Made by a program: the position numbers and the translations under genes
In this document: positions 23,688-31,970 of the stretch, piece after piece
Numbering within the stretch: position 1 is the first letter of the stretch
Layout of the letters: every line of letters begins with the position of its first letter
The notes under the pieces: generated by a model
What the model saw: only the letters and a program-made list of their open reading frames with translations
What the model was told of the DNA's origin: nothing
Database searches by the model: none
DNA from: Nitriliruptoraceae bacterium
GTDB taxonomy: Bacteria > Actinomycetota > Nitriliruptoria > Nitriliruptorales > Nitriliruptoraceae
DNA: 48,641 nt
Direction: 5' to 3'
NCBI GenBank assembly: GCA_007136095.1
Contig: SLHP01000074.1
Coordinates: 1 to 48,641 of the forward strand

Positions 23688-24248
23688 GTGGCCAAGGACA
23701 GCCAGGGACCCCGGAACGGCAAGGGTCCCGACGACCGGTCCCGGCCGCTCCAGGGCCCGGGGTCGTCCGAGGAGTTCGTGCTGCAGATCATGGCGGTACT
23801 CGGGGGATCGGGGGCGGTCGCGGCACTTCCGCTCCTGGCGACCATCCTCGCTGGCCAGGCCCCACCGCAACTGCAGTTGATCGTCTTCGCGTTCCCCCTG
23901 GCGTTGGCATCGGTGGGGCGCCTGCGCGAGAACCGGTCCTGGCAGATCGCCGCCGCCGTGATCGTGGCACTGCTGGTGGTGGCCTTCCTGTTCAACATCG
24001 GGATCCTGGCGGTCGTGCTGCTCGGGGTCGGCGCGGTCGGTGCGCTGATCGTGGTCGGCAAGTACCTCCTGGACAACGACCGGATCGCGGGTGGGGCCTG
24101 GCTCGGCGCGGGATCGATCGCCACGATCGGGGGGTTCGCGGCCCTTGCGGCCGGAGCCACGGGTGTTGCGGCCAGCGTCGGTGTGGTCGTCATGCTGGGC
24201 GCGGCGGTCGCCCTGGCACGACTGCGCAGCGTCCGGCGACACGCCTGA
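23688..24248 (+). CDS. Integral membrane protein of unknown function
   Basis: 186 residues from a GTG at 23688 with AGGAGG at 23677-23682. A hydrophilic N-terminus of about 22 residues precedes five or so hydrophobic segments at roughly 25-50, 56-73, 83-98, 100-122 and 132-180, the last with many Gly/Ala (GGFAALAAGATGVAAS). I do not recognise a family. It is transcribed divergently from the RsbW-like gene and lies upstream of the transporter region. Confidence 0.7.
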   Translation: MAKDSQGPRNGKGPDDRSRPLQGPGSSEEFVLQIMAVLGGSGAVAALPLLATILAGQAPPQLQLIVFAFPLALASVGRLRENRSWQIAAAVIVALLVVAFLFNIGILAVVLLGVGAVGALIVVGKYLLDNDRIAGGAWLGAGSIATIGGFAALAAGATGVAASVGVVVMLGAAVALARLRSVRRHA

Positions 24249-24534
24249 CCACCGGCCACGAACGGAGCGTCACGCGTCCGGATCCTGACGATCCACGCCG
24301 CAGCGTGGACTGAGCGAGGAGCGAACATCACTTTCGCTGTGCGCGCTTTACCCGTCGAAGGACCACCGTCCGTACCACCCTGATGGCACGAGCGCGGGAC
24401 GTCTGCAAGGGTGATGTCCGCGCCAGCCGACCACAACCTACGTCTGCGCGATCACCTCCACCCGTTCCAGCCGTCCTCCAGGAGAGAGGGGACGCACGGG
24501 TGGGTGGACTCGCTGCGAAAGGGAGATGCTGCCC
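24249..24534 (+). promoter_or_regulatory. 286-base leader/intergenic region before the BCCT transporter
   Basis: No gene is seen. Complementary pieces exist (ACATCAC 24325-24331 with GTGATGT 24411-24417; CACCCT 24376-24381 with AGGGTG 24408-24413), so a structured leader is possible. It does not match glycine, guanidine, SAM or c-di-AMP riboswitch consensus as far as I can judge by eye. A GGGAG element lies before the ATG at 24535. Confidence 0.3.
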
Positions 24535-26172
24535 ATGTCGACGCTCGAGAGGGCGAAAGAACACATCCATCCCGTGGTGTTCCCGGTCTCCGCCGGGATC
24601 ATCCTTCTGTTCGTGCTGTACGGGGCGATCTTCAGCGACAACGCTGAAGAGGTACTCGGTGCCACACGGAACTGGATCACGGCCAACCTCGGCTTCTTCA
24701 TGATCTTCACGATCGCGGTGCTGGTGGTCTTCTGCCTCTGGCTCGCCATCGGGAAGTCCGGGGACATCCGCCTCGGGCCCGATGACGCGGTACCGGACTT
24801 CAGCTACCTGACCTGGTTCGCGATGCTCTTCAGCGCCGGCATGGGCATCGGACTGGTGTTCTGGGGGGTCGCCGAACCGATCATGCACTTCGCCGAGGGT
24901 CCACAACTGGACTCCGTCGAGCAGACGGCACGCGAAGCGATGCTGCTCACCTACCACCACTGGGGGCTGGGCGCCTGGTCGGTGTACGCGGTGCTCGGTC
25001 TGTCGCTGGCCTACTTCGGGTTCCGCCACAACCTGCCGATGACGGTCCGCTCCGCTCTCTACCCGCTGATCGGGAACAAGATCCACGGGTTCTGGGGGAA
25101 CCTCGTCGACATCCTCGCCATCTTCGGCACCATGTTCGGGATCGCCACCTCGCTGGGGCTCGGCGTGAGCCAGATCGCGGCCGGGTTGGAACGTGTCTTC
25201 GACATCCCCGGCGGGACGCCGACCCAGATCGGCCTCATCGCGGTCATCACCCTGGCCGCCACGATCTCCGTGGTCACCGGGATCGACAAGGGGATCCGGC
25301 GCCTGTCGGAGCTCAACATCACCCTGGCCGGTCTGCTGCTGCTCTTCGTCATCATCGCCGGTCCGACGCTGCTGCTCCTGACGGCGTACTTCGACAACCT
25401 CGGCGCCTACATCACCAACTTCTTCAGCGTGCTGTTCGCCGGAGGGACCTACGAGGACCCGGCGCTCTGGACCGCGGAGACCGCCCAGGGCTGGTACGGC
25501 AGCGCGGAAGGTTGGCTCGCCGACTGGACCATCTTCTACTGGGCGTGGTGGATCTCCTGGGCACCCTTCGTCGGGATGTTCATCGCCCGCATCTCGCGGG
25601 GCCGCACGATCCGCGAGTTCATCCTCGGTGTGCTGCTGGTACCGACCGCTGTGTCCTTCCTGTGGTTCACGGTCATGGGTAACACCGCACTGAACCTGCA
25701 GTTGACCGGTGCCGCCGACGTCGTCACACCGACGCTCGAGGAGGGCGCCACCGTGTCGATGTTCGTGATGCTCGAGAACCTCCCGGCTGCAACGCTGACC
25801 TCGATCGTGACGATCATCGTCGTGACCCTGTTCTTCGTCACCTCGTCGGACTCCGGCTCGTTCGTGATCGACATGATCGCCTCGGGCGGCAGCATGAATC
25901 CACCGAAGGGACTGCGGGTCTTCTGGGCGACCGCCGAGGGGGTCGTTGCTGCGGTGCTGCTCGCCGCCGGCGGACTTGGCGCACTGCAGGCCGGCGCGAT
26001 CGCAACCGGGTTCCCCTTCGCGGTCGTGCTCCTGGTGACCGCCGTGGGTGTCGCCAAGGCCCTCACGATGGAGGTGCGTGGCCGCACCGTCGTGCGATCC
26101 CAGGACATGATGGTCCAGGACCACACGGGCGGCATGTCCGACGAAGCTCAGGCCTCAGAGACAGAGAACTGA
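24535..26172 (+). CDS. BCCT-family betaine/choline/carnitine transporter
   Basis: 545 residues from the ATG at 24535, chosen because GAAAGGGAG is well spaced for it (an ATG at 24526 is too close). Twelve hydrophobic segments. BCCT hallmarks: SAGMGIGLVFWGVAEPIMHF, where Gly-Met-Gly-Ile-Gly is the sodium-coupled form seen in BetP (CaiT-type antiporters differ), and the signature FYWAWWISWAPFVGMFIARISRG. Likely imports glycine betaine or a related quaternary amine or sulfonium with Na+. The C-terminal tail is short and acidic, without BetP's long basic osmosensing extension, suggesting a catabolic rather than osmoregulated carrier. It is followed after 31 bases by a UspA gene, probably in one operon. 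Confidence 0.93.
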   Translation: MSTLERAKEHIHPVVFPVSAGIILLFVLYGAIFSDNAEEVLGATRNWITANLGFFMIFTIAVLVVFCLWLAIGKSGDIRLGPDDAVPDFSYLTWFAMLFSAGMGIGLVFWGVAEPIMHFAEGPQLDSVEQTAREAMLLTYHHWGLGAWSVYAVLGLSLAYFGFRHNLPMTVRSALYPLIGNKIHGFWGNLVDILAIFGTMFGIATSLGLGVSQIAAGLERVFDIPGGTPTQIGLIAVITLAATISVVTGIDKGIRRLSELNITLAGLLLLFVIIAGPTLLLLTAYFDNLGAYITNFFSVLFAGGTYEDPALWTAETAQGWYGSAEGWLADWTIFYWAWWISWAPFVGMFIARISRGRTIREFILGVLLVPTAVSFLWFTVMGNTALNLQLTGAADVVTPTLEEGATVSMFVMLENLPAATLTSIVTIIVVTLFFVTSSDSGSFVIDMIASGGSMNPPKGLRVFWATAEGVVAAVLLAAGGLGALQAGAIATGFPFAVVLLVTAVGVAKALTMEVRGRTVVRSQDMMVQDHTGGMSDEAQASETEN

Positions 26173-26203
26173 GACGACCCTCACGCGGAGGAAAGGGAAC
26201 ATC

Positions 26204-26659
26204 ATGACCAGGATCCTCGTCGGCGTTGACGCGTCGGATGCGTCGATCGACGCACTGAAGCGGGCAGCCGAGGAAGCCCGATGGCGTGACGCCACCCTCG
26301 AGGTGGTCTACGTCTTCGAACCGCACCAACAGGTGTCCGCGTACCCCGTGCTCCCGGAGCACGGGACGGACAAGGCACCTGGCCTGGAGGAACAGCGGGC
26401 GAAGGCCTCCGAGAGCCTGGGCGAGTGGCTCGATGAGATCGCCGTCGATTTCGACGGCATCGACGTCGAACACTCCGTGCTCGCGGAGCGCAAGATCGCG
26501 CAGGCCCTGATCGAGCGCTCGAAGGACGCCGACCTCGTCGTCGTCGGCTCGCGCGGTCGCGGCGGGTTCGCCGGCTTGCGTCTCGGGTCGGTGTCCGAAC
26601 AGGTGACCCGGCACGCCAAGTGCCCGGTGCTCGTCGTTCGTGAGTCCACCAGGGACTGA
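26204..26659 (+). CDS. Universal stress protein (UspA family)
   Basis: 151 residues, single Usp domain. N-terminal RILVGVDASDAS and the C-terminal ATP-binding motif VVGSRGRGGFAGLRLGSVS followed by CPVLVVR mark the nucleotide-binding subclass. A GGAAAGGGAA site precedes the ATG. It sits 31 bases after the transporter and ahead of a strong hairpin, so both share a transcript. Usp proteins next to transporters are sometimes regulators of transport activity; that link here is inference. Confidence 0.93.
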   Translation: MTRILVGVDASDASIDALKRAAEEARWRDATLEVVYVFEPHQQVSAYPVLPEHGTDKAPGLEEQRAKASESLGEWLDEIAVDFDGIDVEHSVLAERKIAQALIERSKDADLVVVGSRGRGGFAGLRLGSVSEQVTRHAKCPVLVVRESTRD

Positions 26660-26674
26660 TCGCAGGCACCATCA

Positions 26675-26708
26675 CGATGCGCCGGCCGCTGCTGCGGCCG
26701 GCGCATCG
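26675..26708. terminator. 15-bp-stem hairpin ending the transporter-uspA operon
   Basis: CGATGCGCCGGCCGC (26675-26689) and its exact complement (26694-26708) form a 15-bp stem with loop TGCT, 15 bases after the uspA stop. There is no U-tract, as is common for actinobacterial hairpin terminators. It could work in both directions. Confidence 0.8.
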
Positions 26709-26827
26709 CTGTGTCCGCACCCCTCCAGCCCGCCCCGCCGCACCCGTCCCCGCACGGAACCCTCACTCGCGGGGGTTGCGTGCACATCCTGATCCGATCG
26801 ATCCGCACGAACCTCTTGCCAACCTGT

Positions 26828-26837
26828 TGATATATCA
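26828..26837 (+). promoter_or_regulatory. Palindrome TGATATATCA overlapping the gntR -10
   Basis: A perfect 10-bp palindrome that contains TATATC (26831-26836), a -10-like hexamer ending six bases before the GTG at 26843. A FadR-type regulator would block its own leaderless promoter here. Its AT content stands out in this GC-rich window. Confidence 0.5.
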
Positions 26838-26842
26838 GTAGT

Positions 26843-27577
26843 GTGCAGACAGGTTCATCTGGGAGGATGCTGATCTCGTCACCGGTCTCGCCGCTGGGCA
26901 CCGATGCGCTGGCGGGGTTGTCCGTGCTCGTTCCCGAGCACGCGGCGACCGACTCGCTCAGCCAGCAGGCCTACTACCTGCTGCGCGACCGCATCGTGAC
27001 GCTCGGCCTGGCTCCGGGGACCCTGGTCAACGAGCGCGACCTCGTCGAGGAGTTCGGTCTCGGCCGCACCCCCGTGCGCGAAGCACTGCGGCGTCTGGCC
27101 GACGACGGGCTGGTCGAGGTCTTTCCCCGGCGTGGCATCTACGTCGGCCCCATCGATGTCGGCGATCTCGGCGCCATCTCCGAGATCCGGGTGGAGCTCG
27201 AGGGGTTCGTCTCACGGCTCGCGGCCCAGCGGGCCACCGATGCCGACCGCCGTGACATCGCCGCGCTGCTCGACGAGCTGGACCTGACCGTGGGCGAGAC
27301 CGATGAGCGCCGCCTGATCCACCTCGACCAGCGGATCCACCGACTGATCTACCGCGCCGCCCGCAACCCGTTCCTCGAGGCCGCTCTCGATCGTTACTAC
27401 GTGCTGGCCCTGCGGTTGTGGTTCCTCGCCCTCGAGCGGATGCACCAACTCGAGGACGCGGTCGACGAACACCGCGAACTGCTCCAGGCGATCGCCGGCG
27501 GCGATGCCGACCGGGCCGAGCACATGGCCCGGACACACGTGGCCGATTTCGAACGCGAGATCCGCACGTTGCTGTGA
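26843..27577 (+). CDS. GntR-family (FadR/FCD) transcriptional regulator
   Basis: 244 residues from GTG 26843; the ATG at 26867 is possible but has its GGGAGG too close. Winged HTH at about 40-100 (QQAYYLLRDRIVTLGLAPG, RTPVREALRRLADDGLVEV, RRGIYVGPID), then an FCD effector domain with the metal-ligand pattern: Asp and His in HLDQRIHRLI, His in DEHRELL and His in RTHVADF. It lies 53 bases upstream of the dimethylglycine-dehydrogenase-like gene on the same strand, so it probably controls that operon, sensing a small carboxylate or amino acid. Confidence 0.9.
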   Translation: MQTGSSGRMLISSPVSPLGTDALAGLSVLVPEHAATDSLSQQAYYLLRDRIVTLGLAPGTLVNERDLVEEFGLGRTPVREALRRLADDGLVEVFPRRGIYVGPIDVGDLGAISEIRVELEGFVSRLAAQRATDADRRDIAALLDELDLTVGETDERRLIHLDQRIHRLIYRAARNPFLEAALDRYYVLALRLWFLALERMHQLEDAVDEHRELLQAIAGGDADRAEHMARTHVADFEREIRTLL

Positions 27578-27630
27578 CCCCGATTCCAACAACGACCGAC
27601 ACCGACCCACGCACCATGCAGGAGAACATC

Positions 27631-30141
27631 ATGAGCGAACTCCCGGACCGCGCGTCCGTCGTCGTCATCGGCGCCGGCATCGTCGGCAACTGCGTCGTCG
27701 GCCACCTCGCCGCCAGAGGATGGACCGACATGGTCCTGGTCGACAAGGGACCGTTGCCCGACCCCGGTGGATCGACCGGCCACGCATCCAACTTCATCTT
27801 CCCGGTCGATCACGGCAAGGAACTGGCGCTGTTGACCATCGACTCCCAGCGCCAATACGAGGAGATGGGGGTCCAGGTCATGCCCGGCGGCATCGAGGTC
27901 GCCCGCACCGAGGAACGCATGGAGGAGCTGCGTCGTCGGATGGCCTCCGCGAAGGCGTGGGGCGTGGAATCCCGCCTCGTGACCCCCGCCGAGATCAAGG
28001 AACTCGTGCCCTTCATCAACGAGGAGATCCTGCTCGGCGGCTTCTACACGCCGTCGGTGTCGGTGGTCGACTCCCTGCAGGCCGGCACGATCATGCGCCA
28101 GCGGGCACTGGACGCCAACGCACTCACCGTCTCCACCATGACCGAGGTGGAGGACCTCGAGGTGGAGGAGGGCCGGATCCGCGCCGTGGTCACCGACCGG
28201 GGACGCATCGAGTGCGACTACGTCGTGGTCGCCTGCGGGTTGTGGAGTCCACGCATCGCCGCGATGGCCGGAGCGACGATCCCCCTCATCCCCACCGTGC
28301 ATCAGATGATCGACGTCGGCCCGATCCCGCAGCTCGAGGCAACCCGGTCAGAGATCGCCTTCCCCATCGTCCGAGACATGGACGCCGGGATGTACGAGCG
28401 GCAGAACGGCGGCGACATGGAGATCGGCTCCTACGCCCACCGGCCGATCCTCCACGACCCCGACGACATCCCCTCGATCGAGGAGTCACCGCTCTCCCCC
28501 ACCCAGCTGCCGCTCACCGAGGCGGACTTCGACGCACAGATGGAGGACGCGCTCGAGCTCATGCCCGAGTTGCTCGACACCCCGGGTGCCGGCGTCAAGC
28601 ACGGGATCGACGGCCTGTTGTCGTACACCGCCGATGGCGCCCCGGTGCTCGGTGAGACCGTTGAGGTCAAGGGGTTGTGGTCCGCAGCGGCGGTGTGGAT
28701 CAAGGAGGGCCCCGGGGTCGGCAAGATGATCGCGGAGTGGATGACCGACGGTGAACCGGAGATCGACCCGCACGGCGCGGACATCGCCCGTTTCACCCCC
28801 AACCAGCGGACCTGGCACCACATCCGCGCGCGGGTGAACGAGGGCTTCAACAAGACCTACGGCATCGTGCACCCCCGCGAGCAGTGGGAGTCCAACCGGT
28901 TCACGCGCTGCTCGACGTTCCACCCGCGCACCGAGGCGCTCGGCGCCGTCTACTTCGAGGCCGGCGGGTGGGAACGGCCGCAGTGGTACGAGTCCAACGC
29001 CCACCTCGTCGAGGAGTTCGGGGTCGAGGACCGGCCCCACGAGTGGGATGCCCGGTGGTGGTCTCCCATCATCAACGCGGAGCACCTCGCCCTGCGGGAC
29101 CGGGCCGGGATCATCGACCTGACCGCCTTCTCGATCTTCGAGGTGACGGGTCCCGGCGCCTGCGACTACCTGCAGCGCATGGTCGTGACCAACGTGGACC
29201 GGGCCGTCGGACGGGTGATGTACACCCCGATGCTGACCCACAACGGCGGCTTCCGTAGCGACCTGACGGTCGTGCGTCTGGCCTGGGATCGCTACCGGGT
29301 CATCACGGGTGGTCCGGACTGGGGGCGCGACCTCAAGTGGTTCACCGACCACCTGCCCGAGGACGGCTCCGCGCACATCCACGACATCACCAGCGCCTGG
29401 TGCACCGCGGGCGTCTGGGGACCCCGTGCCCGCGACATCGTGCAGTCGGTGACGGACCACGACATGTCGAACGAGGCGTTCCCGTTCGGGGCGGCGCAGG
29501 AGGTCGTGGTCAACGGGATCCCGACGGTCATGCTGCGCATGTCCTACGTCGGTGACCTCGGCTGGGAGATCCACGCCCCGATGGAGCACGGCGTCAAACT
29601 GTGGGACACGCTCTGGGCGGCCGGCCAACCGCACGGGATGGTCGCCGCCGGCGGTGGGGTCTACGGCACGACCGGCCGGATCGAGAAGGGCTACCGCCTG
29701 ATGGGGGCCGAACTCGAGAGCGAGTACAACCCGGTCGAGGCCGGCCTCGCATTCCCGAAGGTCAAGGCCGCCGATTTCAACGGCAAGGCCGCCTACCTGA
29801 AGGCGCGCGAGTCCGAGCCGATCGCGAAGATGTGCTCGTTGACCGTCGATGACCACATGTCGGCCGCCGGCATCGAACGGTTCATGAACGGTGGCGAGCC
29901 GATCCTGACCCGCGATGGGCAGCGCATCGCCGACGCCCACGGTCGACCGTCGTACGTCACGACGGCCGGCGCCGGGCCGTCGGTCGGCAAACACATCCTG
30001 TTGGCCTACCTGCCGACGGAGCACGCGACGGAGGGCAACGAACTGCTCGTGGAGTACATGGGCGAGCACTACCCCGTCACGGTCCGTTCGAACACGCGCA
30101 ACGGCGTGTTCGACCCCGACGACACCCGCATGAAGGCCTGA
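27631..30141 (+). CDS. Dimethylglycine/sarcosine-dehydrogenase-like flavoprotein with THF-binding GcvT domain
   Basis: 836 residues from the ATG at 27631 (AGGAGA upstream; an ATG at 27616 is less likely). FAD-binding VVVIGAGIVGN at 10-20 starts a DAO-type oxidoreductase domain to about 380, then an FAO-type middle domain, a GcvT aminomethyltransferase domain (about 440-720) and GcvT C-terminal barrel. PGGSTGHASNF places His51 where dimethylglycine oxidase carries covalent FAD. Such enzymes oxidise an N-methyl group and pass it to THF as 5,10-methylene-THF. EtfB and EtfA follow directly, so electrons go to ETF and the quinone pool, making it a dehydrogenase rather than an oxidase. Dimethylglycine is the product of betaine demethylation by the MttB system, so it is the best-guess substrate; sarcosine is the alternative. 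Confidence 0.88.
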   Translation: MSELPDRASVVVIGAGIVGNCVVGHLAARGWTDMVLVDKGPLPDPGGSTGHASNFIFPVDHGKELALLTIDSQRQYEEMGVQVMPGGIEVARTEERMEELRRRMASAKAWGVESRLVTPAEIKELVPFINEEILLGGFYTPSVSVVDSLQAGTIMRQRALDANALTVSTMTEVEDLEVEEGRIRAVVTDRGRIECDYVVVACGLWSPRIAAMAGATIPLIPTVHQMIDVGPIPQLEATRSEIAFPIVRDMDAGMYERQNGGDMEIGSYAHRPILHDPDDIPSIEESPLSPTQLPLTEADFDAQMEDALELMPELLDTPGAGVKHGIDGLLSYTADGAPVLGETVEVKGLWSAAAVWIKEGPGVGKMIAEWMTDGEPEIDPHGADIARFTPNQRTWHHIRARVNEGFNKTYGIVHPREQWESNRFTRCSTFHPRTEALGAVYFEAGGWERPQWYESNAHLVEEFGVEDRPHEWDARWWSPIINAEHLALRDRAGIIDLTAFSIFEVTGPGACDYLQRMVVTNVDRAVGRVMYTPMLTHNGGFRSDLTVVRLAWDRYRVITGGPDWGRDLKWFTDHLPEDGSAHIHDITSAWCTAGVWGPRARDIVQSVTDHDMSNEAFPFGAAQEVVVNGIPTVMLRMSYVGDLGWEIHAPMEHGVKLWDTLWAAGQPHGMVAAGGGVYGTTGRIEKGYRLMGAELESEYNPVEAGLAFPKVKAADFNGKAAYLKARESEPIAKMCSLTVDDHMSAAGIERFMNGGEPILTRDGQRIADAHGRPSYVTTAGAGPSVGKHILLAYLPTEHATEGNELLVEYMGEHYPVTVRSNTRNGVFDPDDTRMKA

Positions 30142-30143
30142 CC

Positions 30144-30914
30144 ATGACGCTCAACATCCTGGTCGCCGTGAAGCGGGTCCCGGCCCCGGGCGCGAAGATC
30201 GTGCTCACCGAGGACGCGCAGCGGATCGACACTAAGCACCTCGGCTTCACCGTCAGCCCGCACGAGGAGTGCGCGGTCGAGGAGGCCGTGCAGCTCGTCG
30301 GGAAGCACGGCGGCTCCTCGACGGTGATCACCCTCGGCCCGCCGGTCGCCGAGGAACAGCTCCGTACGGCGATCTCGATGGGCATCGATCACGGTGTGCT
30401 GGTCGAGACCGACGAGCAGGAGTGGGACGCACTGGCCACAGCAGCCGCCCTGACCGACGCGATCCAGACGCTCGAGGCCGACGGTGACCGCTTCGACCTG
30501 ATCCTGTTCGGCAACGAATCAGCGGACGCCGGCAACTACCAGGTCGGCATCCGGGTGGCACACGCGTTGGACCGCCCGGTGGTCAGCGGTATCAAGGCGA
30601 TCGAACCGACCGACGCCCGGGCGACGATGAAGCGCGCGGTCGCCGACGGTTTCGAGGTCCTCGACCTGCCACTGCCAGCGGTCGCGGCGATCAAGGAGGG
30701 CATCAACCTGCCGCGCTACCCGGCGATGCGGGGACGGCTCCTGGCCAAGAAGGCCCAGATCCGCCGTCTGACCCCGCAGCGGCGCGACGGGGGTATGCGA
30801 CGCGTGCGACTCCACCACCCGCCGCAGCAGCAGGCACAGACACAGATGCTGGGCACCGGTGCCGATGCGGCACCGGCCGTGGCCGCGCTCTTCGAGGAGG
30901 TGGGGCTGCTGTGA
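30144..30914 (+). CDS. etfB: Electron transfer flavoprotein beta subunit
   Basis: 256 residues, two bases after the flavoprotein gene. ETF-beta pattern: NILVAVKRVPAPGAKI at the start, DEECAVEEAVQL-like segment (PHEECAVEEA), DLILFGNESADAGNYQVG for AMP binding and LPLPAVAAIKEGINLPRYPA. A Gln/His-rich linker precedes a short C-terminal helix. With EtfA it should accept electrons from the adjacent dehydrogenase and pass them to ETF:quinone oxidoreductase, which is not in the window. Confidence 0.93.
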   Translation: MTLNILVAVKRVPAPGAKIVLTEDAQRIDTKHLGFTVSPHEECAVEEAVQLVGKHGGSSTVITLGPPVAEEQLRTAISMGIDHGVLVETDEQEWDALATAAALTDAIQTLEADGDRFDLILFGNESADAGNYQVGIRVAHALDRPVVSGIKAIEPTDARATMKRAVADGFEVLDLPLPAVAAIKEGINLPRYPAMRGRLLAKKAQIRRLTPQRRDGGMRRVRLHHPPQQQAQTQMLGTGADAAPAVAALFEEVGLL

Positions 30915-31897
30915 GCCTGATCCTGACGTTGAGCGAACTGGACGGCGACACGCTCGCACGTTCCAGCAGGGAGACCCTGACCTTCGCCCGCTCGCTCGCT
31001 GACGCCCACGGCTGGGACCTGCACGCGGTGGCGGTCGGCGAGATCCCTGACACCGCCATGGCCGACCTCCGGGCCCAGGGGGTGGCCGTGGCCCATGCGC
31101 TGCTGCATGACCAGTTGGATGGGGACGCGGCACCGGCGGCCATCGCAGCGGCCATCAACGAACTGCACGACCGCCTCGGCGCGGGCGCCCTCGTCGGGTC
31201 CGGCACCGATCACGCCGCAGAGGTCATGGCGCACGTCGCGGCACGCACGGATCTGCCGCTGGCCAGCAACTGCACCGAGGTGGCACCCGCGGACGGTGGC
31301 TGGGACCTGACGCGGGTCCGGTGGGGCGGTGTCCTGCTGGAGGATGTCCACCTCGAGGCTGACGTGGCACTGCTCACGGCGGCGCCCCACCAGACCGCAG
31401 CGGCCGATGCCGTCTCGCCCGGAGCTGCCGAACTGCACTCGTTCAAGCCCGAACTCGACGAGAGCCTGCACATCACCCGGGTCGTGGAGCGCGCCAGCCG
31501 CGGGGGCGGTATCAGCCTCGCGACCGCGCCCGTCGTGATCTCCGGTGGCCGTGGCGTCGGCAGCGCCGAGGGCTTCGGGATCCTCGAGGAGCTCGCGGAA
31601 CTGCTCGGCGGTGCGGTCGGCTGCTCCCGGGTCGCGACCAACAACGGGTGGCGATCACACAACGATCAGGTCGGACAGACCGGAACACGGGTCGCGCCCG
31701 ACCTCTACGTCGCCTGCGGCATCAGCGGCGCGACCCAGCACTGGGTCGGCTGCATGTCGGCGAAGAAGATCCTGGCGATCAACACCGATCCGGAAGCTCC
31801 GATGGTCACCCGCGCCCACTACGCGGTGATCGGCGATCTGCACGAGCTGCTCCCCGCGCTCGTCACCGAGGTGAAGAACCGCAGAGGCGTCGGCTGA
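30911..31897 (+). CDS. etfA: Electron transfer flavoprotein alpha subunit
   Basis: 328 residues from a GTG overlapping the etfB stop by four bases. The C-terminal FAD domain has ISGGRGVGSAEGFGILEEL, NNGWRSHNDQVGQTGT, LYVACGISGATQHWVG and KILAINTDPEAPM, all standard ETF-alpha. The N-terminal domain (about 1-195) is less conserved, as usual. A dedicated ETF pair coupled to one dehydrogenase argues that this is an oxidative catabolic route. It converges with the IclR gene, 73 bases apart, with no strong terminator hairpin between. Confidence 0.94.
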   Translation: MSLILTLSELDGDTLARSSRETLTFARSLADAHGWDLHAVAVGEIPDTAMADLRAQGVAVAHALLHDQLDGDAAPAAIAAAINELHDRLGAGALVGSGTDHAAEVMAHVAARTDLPLASNCTEVAPADGGWDLTRVRWGGVLLEDVHLEADVALLTAAPHQTAAADAVSPGAAELHSFKPELDESLHITRVVERASRGGGISLATAPVVISGGRGVGSAEGFGILEELAELLGGAVGCSRVATNNGWRSHNDQVGQTGTRVAPDLYVACGISGATQHWVGCMSAKKILAINTDPEAPMVTRAHYAVIGDLHELLPALVTEVKNRRGVG

Positions 31898-31970
31898 CGC
31901 GGAGCACGAAGCCCGCGCGGGTCATCACCGGTCGGTCCGCTCCGCTTCCGGGCGGGGCGGGCCGATCTGT

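Noticed and set aside
24249-24534. Glycine or guanidine riboswitch upstream of the transporter
   Set aside because: GGAGAGAGGGG and CGAAAGGG looked suggestive, but the conserved core and paired helices of those riboswitches could not be built.
31898-31970. Bidirectional terminator between etfA and iclR
   Set aside because: CCCGCGCGGG is palindromic but leaves only a three-pair stem once a loop is allowed.
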